DNA of 13,777 nucleotides from an uncultured Opitutia bacterium. GTDB lineage: Bacteria; Verrucomicrobiota; Verrucomicrobiia; Opitutales; UBA953. The DNA lies in NCBI GenBank assembly GCA_937875975.1, contig CALEEU010000201.1:1-13777 (forward strand), given 5' to 3'. The position numbers and the translations under genes were made by a program. Shown in pieces: positions 6,141 through 12,915 of the stretch (positions within the stretch are counted from its first letter, which is position 1; each line of letters begins with the position of its first letter). The notes below the pieces were generated by a model. That model was not told the origin of the DNA. It searched no databases and saw only the letters and a list, made by a program, of their open reading frames with translations.

Positions 6141-7202
6141 ATGCGCCTGACGCGCATCCGAGCCGCCGATTTCCGCAACCTGACCTTCGCGGACGTCTCC
6201 ACGGACGCCCCTCGCGTGTTCCTGCTCGGCGATAATGGCCAAGGGAAGACCAACCTCCTCGAGGCCGCCGCGCTGGTCTCTTCGTTCCGCTCTTTCCGCA
6301 CGACCGACATCGCACCGCTCGTCCGTGCGGGTTGCACTGAGGCCCGCCTGCGCCTCGATGTGCGGCTTTCCCCGGTGGAAAACGCCGAGGTTGAGATCCG
6401 CCTCGCCAAAGGTTCGCGTAAAGCCCTGCTCAATGGCACGCCGGTCGCTTCGGTCGCCCAGCACCTTGGGCAATTCCCGACCATCGTCTTCTGCTCCGAC
6501 GACCTTCGCCTCGTGCGCGGTTCGCCCTCTAACCGCCGTCGCTGGCTCGATGCTGCCATCGGCGGCACCGATGCCGCCTATCTCACCGCGGTCCGCGACT
6601 ACGGTCGCGCCCTCGACGGGCGTAACGCACTTTTGAAGTCAGCCGTCCGCTCCGACGAGGAACTGCGCGCCTTCGAGAAAGCGATGCTCGCGCCGGCCCA
6701 GCTCATCGCCGCGACCCGCTCCCGTATTTTGCCCGAACTCGCCGTAACCTTGCGCGATGCCTGCGCCCGCGCGGGCTTTCCCGATCAGGGCGCGGACTTG
6801 GTCTACCAACCTGACGTCGGTGCTGATCAACTCGTTGAGATCTGGGCGAAGACGCGCGTCGCCGATCTCGCCACGGGTACGACTCTTCGCGGGCCACAGC
6901 GCGACGACTTCGGCATGCTTTTCGCCGGCAAGGATGCGTCCGACTACGCCTCCGAAGGCCAACAACGCCTGCTCGTCCTGGCCCTCTGCCTCGCCCGCCT
7001 CCAACGCGATACCCTGCTCGCCCCCACGCCGCCGGTCATCCTGGCCGACGATGTCCTCGGCGAACTCGACGATACCCGCCGCCGGGCCTTCTGGAACGAA
7101 GTCGGGGAAAAGCATCAGGTTATCGCGACTGGCACCGTCCCCCCGCCCTCCGGCGACTGGCTGACCTACCGGGTCTCCGGGGGCAGCTACCTTCAGGCCT
7201 GA
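6141..7202 (+). CDS. recF: DNA replication and repair protein RecF
   Basis: RecF is an SMC-like ATPase that helps RecO and RecR load RecA onto gapped single-stranded DNA in the cytoplasm. The 353-residue length is normal. The N-terminus (MRLTRIRAADFRNL) is typical. Walker A is GDNGQGKTN (30-38, Lys36). The family block with SFR and then FCSDDLRLVRGSPSNRRRWLD-type sequence follows. The ABC signature is YASEGQQR with Ser271, and Walker B is VILADDVLGELD with Asp303/Asp304. The C-terminus has HQVIATGT, corresponding to the usual QVFITGT. The start is well supported by GGAG at 6130-6133, 7 nt before the ATG. Unlike the classic dnaA-dnaN-recF-gyrB layout, it sits between an envelope lipoprotein gene and secG. 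Confidence 0.96.
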   Translation: MRLTRIRAADFRNLTFADVSTDAPRVFLLGDNGQGKTNLLEAAALVSSFRSFRTTDIAPLVRAGCTEARLRLDVRLSPVENAEVEIRLAKGSRKALLNGTPVASVAQHLGQFPTIVFCSDDLRLVRGSPSNRRRWLDAAIGGTDAAYLTAVRDYGRALDGRNALLKSAVRSDEELRAFEKAMLAPAQLIAATRSRILPELAVTLRDACARAGFPDQGADLVYQPDVGADQLVEIWAKTRVADLATGTTLRGPQRDDFGMLFAGKDASDYASEGQQRLLVLALCLARLQRDTLLAPTPPVILADDVLGELDDTRRRAFWNEVGEKHQVIATGTVPPPSGDWLTYRVSGGSYLQA

Positions 7203-7219
7203 TTTTGGCGTTGTTTTAT

Positions 7220-7245
7220 AGGAAACTGACCCCTTGGATGGGGGC
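7220..7245 (+). promoter_or_regulatory. secG leader: Shine-Dalgarno, hairpin and competing TTG/ATG starts
   Basis: AGGAA (7220-7224) is followed by 5 nt, then CCCC (7230-7233), loop TTGGAT and GGGG (7240-7243), then GC and the ATG at 7246. The loop starts with an in-frame TTG (7234) that stands 9 nt from AGGAA. Either TTG 7234 is the real start with normal spacing, or the hairpin brings the ATG to 7 nt. The 4-bp GC stem is short, so this is suggestive only. Confidence 0.35.
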
Positions 7246-7701
7246 ATGTCGGACTTCCTTCTCTACGCCTCCGTGGTGGCCCTCTTCCTCGTCTGCATCC
7301 TAGTGGTCCTCGTGATCCTGATGCAGCGACCCAGCGCCAACGCCGGTATGGGCTCAGCCCTCGGTGGTGGCGCCGCTGAAACCGTCTTCGGTGGCGAATC
7401 CGCCAACGTCCTCTCGAAGATGACCACGACCCTCACGGTCATCCTCTTCATCCTTAGCTTCGGTCTCTACCTCGGCTTCGTCGCCCGCGAAAAGCCGGTC
7501 ACCAAGGCCCTCGACGCCAAGGCCACCGCCCCTATCGCTGCTCCGGTCGCTCCCGCTCCCGCTGCCACTGCGCCCGCCGCTCCCAAGGCTCCGGTTGCCA
7601 CCCCGACCACCCCTGCCCCTGCTGCCGCCAAGCCCCAGTCCACCCCGGCTCCAGCCGCGACGACTCCGGCGAAGCCCGCTGCTCCGGCTCCGGCCAAGTA
7701 A
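7246..7701 (+). CDS. secG: Protein-export membrane protein SecG with long Ala/Pro tail
   Basis: SecG is the small accessory subunit of the SecYEG translocon in the inner membrane. Residues 1-80 are standard: TM1 (about 4-26), the conserved cytoplasmic loop LMQRPSANAGMGSALGGG with AETVFGG, and TM2 (about 59-80, TVILFILSFGLYLGF). Residues about 84-151 are unusual: a low-complexity tail made almost wholly of Ala, Pro, Lys and Thr, ending PAPAK. Given the usual SecG topology, with both ends outside the cytoplasm, the tail should be periplasmic. Many SecG proteins are only 75-115 residues, so this one is about half extension. ATG 7246 is chosen; TTG 7234 would add MDGG. The stop lies 6 nt before the next gene's GTG, suggesting one transcript. 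Confidence 0.93.
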   Translation: MSDFLLYASVVALFLVCILVVLVILMQRPSANAGMGSALGGGAAETVFGGESANVLSKMTTTLTVILFILSFGLYLGFVAREKPVTKALDAKATAPIAAPVAPAPAATAPAAPKAPVATPTTPAPAAAKPQSTPAPAATTPAKPAAPAPAK

Positions 7702-7707
7702 GCCTGA

Positions 7708-8544
7708 GTGAGAACCCGACTGCTCAGCCTGTCTGTCCGCTGGGTAGCGTGTCTCATCGCACTCGGCTGCTTCGCGCAATCGCGGGTCCCTTCCGCCCCG
7801 GCGCTCGATCAGCTGACGCCCGAGCAAGGCCAGGCCTTCCTCGCGGGCTTCCGCACCGCACGGCTGAACAGCGCCCTCTGCCTGCGCTTCGAAATCGTCC
7901 ATAAGCCACGCAAAGGCGAATCGCTGCCCGCGGTCAAAGGCACGCTCTGGGCCGCGTCGAAGGGCTCAGACCAACTCCTCCGTGGCGAGATCAATGACGC
8001 TCAAGGCAAGCCCGCCTTGGCCTTTATCACCGTCAAGTCGGCCCAAGGTAGCCGCGTCTGGGTCTCCCGCCACGGCGCCCCCGCCCAGGAACTCGACAAC
8101 AAGACTCCGCTCATCCCCCTCGCGGAGGGACTCATCCTCACGCCGTTCGACCTCCAGCTGCCCTTCACGCATTGGCCGGCCACGGCCTACCTGACCACCG
8201 AGAAACGGCGTCGTCCGGTGCACACCTTCGACGCGCTCAATCAAATCGGCCACGAACCCGCGAAGGTGAACTACGCGATCGACCATGTCTACGGCGTGCT
8301 CATCCAGGCGACCAGTTTCGATGCGAACGGCAAAAAGACGCGTACGCTGCAGGTCGAGGAATTCTCGAAGGTCGACGGGCAGTGGATGCTCGCCGCGTGC
8401 AGCCTGCTCGACGAAACCACGCGCGACGCTGACCTGCTCCGCATTACCGAGGCCGCCTTTGGCGAACTGCGCGGGTCGATGATCTTCGAGCCCGCCACGC
8501 TCGCCGAGGCCGCCGAACAACCGACCACCTTCAAAAAACTGTGA
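7708..8544 (+). CDS. LolA-like exported protein (outer-membrane lipoprotein-sorting fold)
   Basis: A predicted exported protein of 278 residues. The start is GTG 7708, placing a basic Arg-containing N-region (MRTRLLSLSVRW) before a hydrophobic core (VACLIALGCFAQS). Cleavage is either by signal peptidase I after FAQ or possibly at Cys21 by a weak lipobox. The mature part has alternating beta-strand-like segments, among them KGTLWAASKGSDQLLRGEIN, LILTPFDLQLPFTHW, YGVLIQATSFDANGKKTRT and LQVEEFSKVDGQWMLAA. These resemble the LolA-like fold of outer-membrane lipoprotein-sorting proteins seen in verrucomicrobia. Assignment is by pattern and is moderate; an unrelated DUF is possible. A role in lipoprotein or lipid handling in the periplasm would suit its place right behind secG, but that is inference. 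Its stop overlaps the next start by 4 nt (GTGA). Confidence 0.75.
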   Translation: MRTRLLSLSVRWVACLIALGCFAQSRVPSAPALDQLTPEQGQAFLAGFRTARLNSALCLRFEIVHKPRKGESLPAVKGTLWAASKGSDQLLRGEINDAQGKPALAFITVKSAQGSRVWVSRHGAPAQELDNKTPLIPLAEGLILTPFDLQLPFTHWPATAYLTTEKRRRPVHTFDALNQIGHEPAKVNYAIDHVYGVLIQATSFDANGKKTRTLQVEEFSKVDGQWMLAACSLLDETTRDADLLRITEAAFGELRGSMIFEPATLAEAAEQPTTFKKL

Positions 8545-9302
8545 AGACCCAAGTCACTGCCAGCCAGGTCGCCCGCTTCTGCGATTTACTCACCAACGGT
8601 AAAAATATCGCCGACTTCGAAGGTTCCCGCAACGGCCTCCAGCACAAGGGTACGCGTCCGGTGCGCAAGGTGGGCTCGGCCGTGGACGCCGGAGCCAAGG
8701 TCTTCGCCGAAGCCGCCCGTCGCGGCGTGGACTTCCTGATCGTCCACCACGGGATGTACTGGCGACCCGTTTCACCCGAACGCGAAGTCCGCTCCATGCG
8801 CAAGGCGGCCCTGAAGAAGGCTGGCCTGTCGCTCTACTCCAGCCACCTGCCGCTCGACGCGCACCCGGCCATCGGCAACAACGCGCTGATCGCCCAAGAC
8901 CTCGGCCTGAAGGTCGTCGATTGGTTCGTGGACTACGAAGGCCTGCCCATCGCCTGCATCTGCCAGGGAATCTCCCGCACGACGCTGCGCAAGCGCCTCA
9001 AGGCCTCCTACCCAGAAACCTACAAGGGCATCGAATTCGGTTCGGCTAAGCCGAAGAAGATCGCGATCCTGAGCGGCAGTGGCCGCAGCGCGCTCAGTCA
9101 CCTTAAGGCCGAGGGCTGTGACACGCTCATCACCGGCGAGCTGCGCGAAGAACATTTCAATGAAGCGCACGAGCAGGGTTGGAATCTCTATCCCTGCGGA
9201 CACTACGCCACCGAGACTTGGGGCGTGAAAGCGCTCGCCGCCGCGGTGGCGGCGGAGTTCGGCGTGAAGTGGGAATTCATCCCCACGAGCAATCCGCTCT
9301 GA
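8541..9302 (+). CDS. NIF3 family dinuclear metal-binding protein (YbgI/YqfO-like)
   Basis: A 253-residue NIF3 family protein. These form toroidal oligomers with a two-metal centre; proposed roles include GTP cyclohydrolase I-like activity, but no agreed function exists. All expected metal ligands can be seen: His69 and His70 in VHHGMYW, Asp106 in HLPLDAHPAIGNN, and His221 and Glu225 in GHYATE. Other family marks are DFEGSRNGLQ near residue 30, VGSAVDAGAKVFAEA, KIAILSGSGRSAL (170-184) and CDTLITGELREEHF. Length matches E. coli YbgI (about 247), without the YqfO-type insert. The start is GTG 8541, overlapping the previous stop. Its TGA shares one base with the next ATG (TGATG), so all three genes of this run are probably translated in sequence. 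Confidence 0.92.
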   Translation: MKTQVTASQVARFCDLLTNGKNIADFEGSRNGLQHKGTRPVRKVGSAVDAGAKVFAEAARRGVDFLIVHHGMYWRPVSPEREVRSMRKAALKKAGLSLYSSHLPLDAHPAIGNNALIAQDLGLKVVDWFVDYEGLPIACICQGISRTTLRKRLKASYPETYKGIEFGSAKPKKIAILSGSGRSALSHLKAEGCDTLITGELREEHFNEAHEQGWNLYPCGHYATETWGVKALAAAVAAEFGVKWEFIPTSNPL

Positions 9303-10144
9303 TGGCCCGCGGACGGCTAGCCCCGACCCCGACCGGCTATCTGCATGTAGGCCACGCCCGCACGTTCGCCCTCGCTGCCGCCCGCGCCGCCAGCGGGATG
9401 CTGATCTACCGCACCGAAGACCTCGATGCGGGACGCTGCCGTCCAGAGTTCGCCGAGGCGGCCATCGAAGACCTGCGCTGGCTCGGCCTAAAGTGGTCGG
9501 AAGGTCCTGATGTCGGCGGCCCGCATGGTCCTTACGTGCAGTCGCAACGCCTGCCCTGGTTCCGCGACGTCTGGTCGCAGTTACAGGCGACCGGCACGAT
9601 CTATCCGTGCGACAAGTCACGTAAGGATGTCGAACGCAGTCTGACCGCCCCTCACGCGGAGGATGACGCCGAGCCCATCTTCCCGCCCTCTCTCCGTCCG
9701 CCCTTAGACGCTGGCCGCGAGGCTCACGAACCAGGTCCGACCAACTGGCGATTCCGCGTCCCGGATGGCGAGACCATCACCTTCATCGATGCGCTCCAAG
9801 GCCCGCAAGAGTTCGTCGCCGGACGTGACTTCGGCGACTTCCTTGTCTGGCGTAAGGACGGCTTCCCCGCCTACGAACTCGCCGTCGTCGCCGACGATCA
9901 CGCCATGGGCATCACCGAAGTCGTCCGCGGCGCGGACCTCCTCCTCTCGACGGCCAGACAGATTCTACTCTATCGGGCGCTCGGCTGGACGGCCCCGACC
10001 TGGGCGCACGCGCCCCTGATCGTCGACGCCGAGGGTATGCGACTCGCCAAGCGCACCGCTGGACTTTCGATCCGCGAGCTTCGCCAAAGAGGAAAGACTC
10101 CGGAGGAAGTCCTCACGGCGCCCTTGAAACAGCTGTTAAGCTAG
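9302..10144 (+). CDS. gluQ: Glutamyl-Q tRNA(Asp) synthetase
   Basis: GluQ attaches glutamate to the queuosine base at position 34 of tRNA-Asp. It is a truncated relative of glutamyl-tRNA synthetase without the anticodon-binding domain, and the 280-residue length fits. Seen: RGRLAPTPTGYLHVGH with the HIGH-type motif HVGH (15-18), RTEDLD for glutamate binding, LRWLGLKWSEGPDVGG, FVAGRDFGDFLVWRKDG, YELAVVADDHAMGITEVVRG, and the KMSKS-like RLAKR near the C-terminus. The zinc site is largely lost. The family CxC plus YPGTCR is here Cys103-Asp-Lys105 and Phe127-Pro-Pro-Ser-Leu131, so three of four ligands are replaced. ATG 9302 overlaps the nif3 stop by one base. The open frame extends upstream but only inside nif3. 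It converges on the thioredoxin-fold gene with 4 nt between them. Confidence 0.92.
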   Translation: MARGRLAPTPTGYLHVGHARTFALAAARAASGMLIYRTEDLDAGRCRPEFAEAAIEDLRWLGLKWSEGPDVGGPHGPYVQSQRLPWFRDVWSQLQATGTIYPCDKSRKDVERSLTAPHAEDDAEPIFPPSLRPPLDAGREAHEPGPTNWRFRVPDGETITFIDALQGPQEFVAGRDFGDFLVWRKDGFPAYELAVVADDHAMGITEVVRGADLLLSTARQILLYRALGWTAPTWAHAPLIVDAEGMRLAKRTAGLSIRELRQRGKTPEEVLTAPLKQLLS

Positions 10145-10152
10145 AGGCTTAA
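10136..10152. repeat. Inverted repeat over convergent gluQ / thioredoxin-gene stops
   Basis: TTAAGC (10136-10141) pairs with GCTTAA (10147-10152) around TAGAG. The structure covers the gluQ TAG (10142-10144, in the loop) and the minus-strand stop (TTA 10149-10151). It is 6 bp, partly AT and without a clear U-run on either side, so at best a weak bidirectional terminator. Confidence 0.3.
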
Positions 10153-10982
10153 GCGCCCTTCTTCGAGTCGGCCGGCACCTTAGGTGCGGAGCCCTTCGGA
10201 GCGGAGCCCGGAGCGCTGGTCGCACCGGAGGCAATCTTCTCGCGGAAGGCCTTGAAAGGCTTGCCCAGAGTCTCATCGCCAGCCGTGAGCGCCAGGGCTT
10301 CGTCAATATACTTGAGCGCCTGTTCCTTGGCCGTCGGGTCGATCATGATCAGGATGCGGGCCTTATTGAAAGGCAGCACCGCTTTACGCGAGCCTGTGAC
10401 GTCGGCGAACATCTCTTCGAGCGAAGCCTCCGCGGCCTTGAAGTCCTTGGCTGCGATGGCGTCGTTGATCTTCTGGCCCAGTATGCGGCTCTTGGCCGAA
10501 CGGTCGGCCGCGGATTTCTGCTCCTGCTCGAGGGCAGCCTTACCTTCCGGGGTGTTCTTGAACGAGGCTAGCTTATCGAGATATTCCTTCGCGGTCTGTC
10601 CGCCGAAACCACCGACGCGACCGAAGACCTCGCCAGACTTAGCGTCGAGCAGGAGGATGGTCGGAAAACTGTTCACTGCATACTTCTGCTGCCACTCGCG
10701 GTTCTTGCCCTTTACCTCGGCGCTCTGCGGCTTGTTGCGCGGGTAATCCAGTTCGACCAGTACGTACTTAGAAGCGACCGCGGCGAACTCAGCTGACCCA
10801 AAGACCACCTTATGCAGCTGAATGCAAGGCGGGCACCAGTCGCTGCCGGTGAAGTCGACGAGCAAGGGCTTATTCTCCTTCACGCCCTGGGCTTTGGCGG
10901 CCTCGAGATCGGTCAACCAGGTGACTTCGGCACGCGCCGTGATGGTCGCGAGGAATAGGAAAGTCAGGATGAGTTTCTTCAT
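10149..10982 (-). CDS. Exported thioredoxin-fold protein, CPPC active site
   Basis: A 277-residue periplasmic thioredoxin-like protein. The signal peptide is residues 1-18, cleaved after ARA. The thioredoxin domain spans about 20-145: WLTDLEAAKAQGVKENKPLL, then VDFTGSDWCPPC with redox cysteines 50 and 53, ELDYPRNKPQS, and SFPTILLLD with the cis-Pro. A helical, TPR-like region follows, and the last 25 residues are a Ser/Ala/Pro/Lys tail. The DUF255/thioredoxin_7-like start and GSDWC hint at disulfide reductase, isomerase or cytochrome-maturation type chemistry; the substrate is unknown. It is the second gene of a two-gene tandem, 8 nt after its CGWC paralogue, with no Shine-Dalgarno site of its own, so it is probably co-transcribed. 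Confidence 0.88.
   Translation of the reverse strand: MKKLILTFLFLATITARAEVTWLTDLEAAKAQGVKENKPLLVDFTGSDWCPPCIQLHKVVFGSAEFAAVASKYVLVELDYPRNKPQSAEVKGKNREWQQKYAVNSFPTILLLDAKSGEVFGRVGGFGGQTAKEYLDKLASFKNTPEGKAALEQEQKSAADRSAKSRILGQKINDAIAAKDFKAAEASLEEMFADVTGSRKAVLPFNKARILIMIDPTAKEQALKYIDEALALTAGDETLGKPFKAFREKIASGATSAPGSAPKGSAPKVPADSKKGA
10833..10859. repeat. 27-nt direct repeat, copy 1, in the CPPC gene
   Basis: Twenty-seven bases identical to 11630-11656, coding on the minus strand for the VDFTGSDWC segment next to the active site. It is a conserved remnant of the tandem duplication or a trace of gene conversion. Confidence 0.7.
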
Positions 10983-10990
10983 GAGAGGGA

Positions 10991-11845
10991 TTATTTCTTG
11001 GCCTTGTCGGCGGCCTGGGCGGCAGCGACCTGGGCGCGGAACTGCTTCAGCTCGCCGGTGAGCTCGGCGGGATTGTCCGCAATGACTTCGTCGAGCACCT
11101 TGAGCACGGCGGCATGGTCGCCCGGCTTACAGGTCTGGACGCTGCCCACGCGGGCGTTGACGGAAAGGGTCACCTTGGCAGCGCCGGTGACGGCCTTGTC
11201 CTTGATGAACTTGGCGATCGCGGCCTCCGCGGCGGCGAGGTCCTTCTTCTCAAGGTGGGGGGTGATGAGCTTTTCGAGCTCTTCACCGTAAATGCGCACC
11301 AGGCCCTCGTCCTTCTTGGTTTGGGCGAAAGCCTTACGTCCTTCGGCGGTGTTGGCCTTCCGCAATTCGGCGAGATGAGCGAGATACTTGACGGGACCGC
11401 CGGCCTCGTAGCCCGTCTGGGCGAAAGGGACGCCGTTCGAGTCCAGCAGGAGGATCGTCGGGAAGCCTTCGATCGCGAACTTCTCGGCCCAGACCTTATT
11501 CTTAGCCTTCGCCTCGGGGCTCTGCTGCTTCTTCTGAGGGTAGTCGAGTTCGACGAGGACGAAATCCTTCGTGGCCGCGACGAACTCCTTCTGGTCGAAG
11601 ACTTCCTTCTTCAGGCGGATGCACCAGCCGCACCAGTCGCTGCCGGTGAAGTCGACCAGGATGGCCTTCTTCTCGGCCTTGGCGACCTTGATGCCTTCAT
11701 CGAGATCGGTTAGCCATGAGACCCGTTCGGAGGCCACTTCCGTCTTCGGGGCGGTGGCTTCTCCCTTCTTAGGCTTGGAGTTATCACATCCGGAGAAGAC
11801 AGCGCTCAGGCAGAACGCGAAAATGACGAGTAAACGGCGGGGCAT
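10991..11845 (-). CDS. Thioredoxin-fold lipoprotein, CGWC active site
   Basis: A 284-residue predicted lipoprotein and paralogue of the downstream gene. The signal sequence ends FSGC with lipidated Cys20 followed by Asp, and a charged linker runs to about residue 40. The thioredoxin domain starts VSWLTDLDEGIKVAKAEKKA. It has VDFTGSDWCGWC with cysteines 72 and 75, VELDYPQKKQQSPEAKAKNK, and GFPTILLLDSNG with the cis-Pro. A mainly helical C-terminal region (about 165-284) ends in KADKAKK-like lysines. Both copies share the GSDWC box, the ELDYP-K-QS motif and the helical back half, so they arose by duplication. They differ in active-site dipeptide (GW versus PP), which usually tunes redox potential, and in anchoring (lipid versus soluble). 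The start ATG 11845 is preceded directly by TGAGGG. It is divergent from the chelatase gene. Confidence 0.88.
   Translation of the reverse strand: MPRRLLVIFAFCLSAVFSGCDNSKPKKGEATAPKTEVASERVSWLTDLDEGIKVAKAEKKAILVDFTGSDWCGWCIRLKKEVFDQKEFVAATKDFVLVELDYPQKKQQSPEAKAKNKVWAEKFAIEGFPTILLLDSNGVPFAQTGYEAGGPVKYLAHLAELRKANTAEGRKAFAQTKKDEGLVRIYGEELEKLITPHLEKKDLAAAEAAIAKFIKDKAVTGAAKVTLSVNARVGSVQTCKPGDHAAVLKVLDEVIADNPAELTGELKQFRAQVAAAQAADKAKK
11630..11656. repeat. 27-nt direct repeat, copy 2, in the CGWC gene
   Basis: The partner of 10833-10859, in the same position of the paralogous gene. Identity stops at the base after 11656, and codon choice elsewhere in the two genes is clearly different. Confidence 0.7.
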
Positions 11846-11874
11846 CCCTCAACGATGCTCTGCCGCCTAAACGA

Positions 11875-11906
11875 GGCAACCTGCAATCAGCCAACCCTGC
11901 GTTGCC
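11875..11906. promoter_or_regulatory. Inverted repeat in the divergent thioredoxin / chelatase spacer
   Basis: GGCAAC (11875-11880) and GTTGCC (11901-11906) are perfect inverted arms 20 nt apart, in the 91-nt spacer between divergent genes. They could be half-sites for a dimeric regulator or a leader hairpin ending 3 nt before the ATG at 11910. A 6-bp pair in this much sequence is quite likely by chance. No convincing promoter hexamers were seen. Confidence 0.25.
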
Positions 11907-11936
11907 AATATGAAGTTTATCCCTCACTTAACCCCC

Positions 11937-12908
11937 ATGGCCGGCACCCGCATTATCCTCGTCGACAACGGTTCTTATGAACCGGCGGCAACGTCAGCCC
12001 TCCGCGGACTGGCCCAGGAAGTCAGCAAGCTCATCGGCCAACCCGTTCTGCCCGTCTCGACGATGCACTCGACCAAGATCGACCCTGCCCTGCTCGGCGG
12101 CCAGCCCGCCGTCATATTCGAAGGCGCCGTGCAGCAGGCCAAACTCGACGGCATTGACGAGATCGTGGTAATCCCTCTCTTCATCGGCCCCAGCCGTGCG
12201 ATCACCGAATACCTGCCGAAGGTCTTCGCCGACGCCCAGCCTGGCGCGATGAAGCTCAGCATCCGGGAGCCGCTCTTCGGACCGGAGCTAATCAGCATGC
12301 TGATTGATAACTTGAAGGCGACCGGCTGGACCAAGGGTAGCGGCACGGTCTACCTTTGCGATCACGGCTCCCCCATTCCTGAAGTGACGCGTTGCCGCAA
12401 CTTCTTCGCCGTCGCACTTCGTAATCAACTCGACCTGAAGGACGACGAACTGATCGCCTGCTCGATGGAGCGACGAGATGGTCTGGAATATGACTTCAAC
12501 AAGCCCTTACTCGAAGACGCGTTACAACAGGCCAAGGGCGAGGCTGTCATCCTGATGCTTTTCCTACTACCCGGCCGTCATGCCGGAGGGGATGGCGACG
12601 TCGCGACCATCGCCAAGGAACACACCCCCGACGGCCTGCGCTGGAAGCTCAGCCCGTTGCTCGGCACCCACCCCGCCCTGCCCGCGCTACTCTCCCGTCG
12701 ACACCTTCACTCTCCCAATTTCAAGACCACCAAGATTGCGGCCATCTCCGCGCTGCTCGCCACGGGATTGCTGCCCGTCTTAGGCAGCATACCCGCCCCG
12801 AAAGACCAAGGAGCAGGAGCGAGCCTCATGATCTGGCTCGGAGCATTTGCCGTGATCTTCATGGTCCTCTTCCTCTTCTTATGGGCTAAGGCCTGGAAGA
12901 AGTCCTGA
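11937..12908 (+). CDS. CbiX-type sirohydrochlorin chelatase with C-terminal membrane tail
   Basis: Related to the CbiX/SirB chelatases that insert Co2+ or Fe2+ into sirohydrochlorin. The 323-residue protein has two CbiX-like halves. The first reads LVDNGSYEP, then IDEIVVIPLFIGPSRAI: Asn11 and Ala88 stand where the metal-site histidines normally are. The second half has CDHGSPIPEV with His143 and LFLLPGRHAGGDGDV with His215, so both ligands are present only there. Residues 267-287 and 297-316 are hydrophobic and followed by KAWKKS, giving one or two membrane segments not usual for these enzymes. ATG 11937 puts the first strand at the usual distance; ATG 11910 would add nine residues. It faces the SUMT gene cobA with a 2-nt gap, which supports a siroheme or cobalamin role. 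The metal, iron or cobalt, cannot be told. Confidence 0.82.
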   Translation: MAGTRIILVDNGSYEPAATSALRGLAQEVSKLIGQPVLPVSTMHSTKIDPALLGGQPAVIFEGAVQQAKLDGIDEIVVIPLFIGPSRAITEYLPKVFADAQPGAMKLSIREPLFGPELISMLIDNLKATGWTKGSGTVYLCDHGSPIPEVTRCRNFFAVALRNQLDLKDDELIACSMERRDGLEYDFNKPLLEDALQQAKGEAVILMLFLLPGRHAGGDGDVATIAKEHTPDGLRWKLSPLLGTHPALPALLSRRHLHSPNFKTTKIAAISALLATGLLPVLGSIPAPKDQGAGASLMIWLGAFAVIFMVLFLFLWAKAWKKS

Positions 12909-12915
12909 ACTCAGG
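12904..12915. repeat. Short inverted repeat at the chelatase / cobA stop codons
   Basis: CCTGA and TCAGG flank AC and hold the two facing stops (TGA 12906-12908, TCA 12911-12913). The stem is 5 bp with an impossibly tight 2-nt loop. Three pairs come from the facing TGA codons themselves. Confidence 0.25.

Noticed and set aside
5607..6473. 288-codon minus-strand frame opposite the LysM gene and recF
   Set aside because: It is antisense to two clear genes, with no domain pattern.
7510..7698. GC-rich repetitive stretch that might be a tandem DNA repeat
   Set aside because: No fixed period. It is coding low-complexity Ala/Pro sequence of SecG.
9179..9301. Upstream extension of the gluQ frame inside nif3
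   Set aside because: The extra residues are Arg/Gly-rich shadow sequence. The family N-terminus starts at ATG 9302.
8772..9620. 282-codon minus-strand frame opposite nif3/gluQ
   Set aside because: An Arg-rich shadow frame. Both sense genes have complete catalytic motifs.
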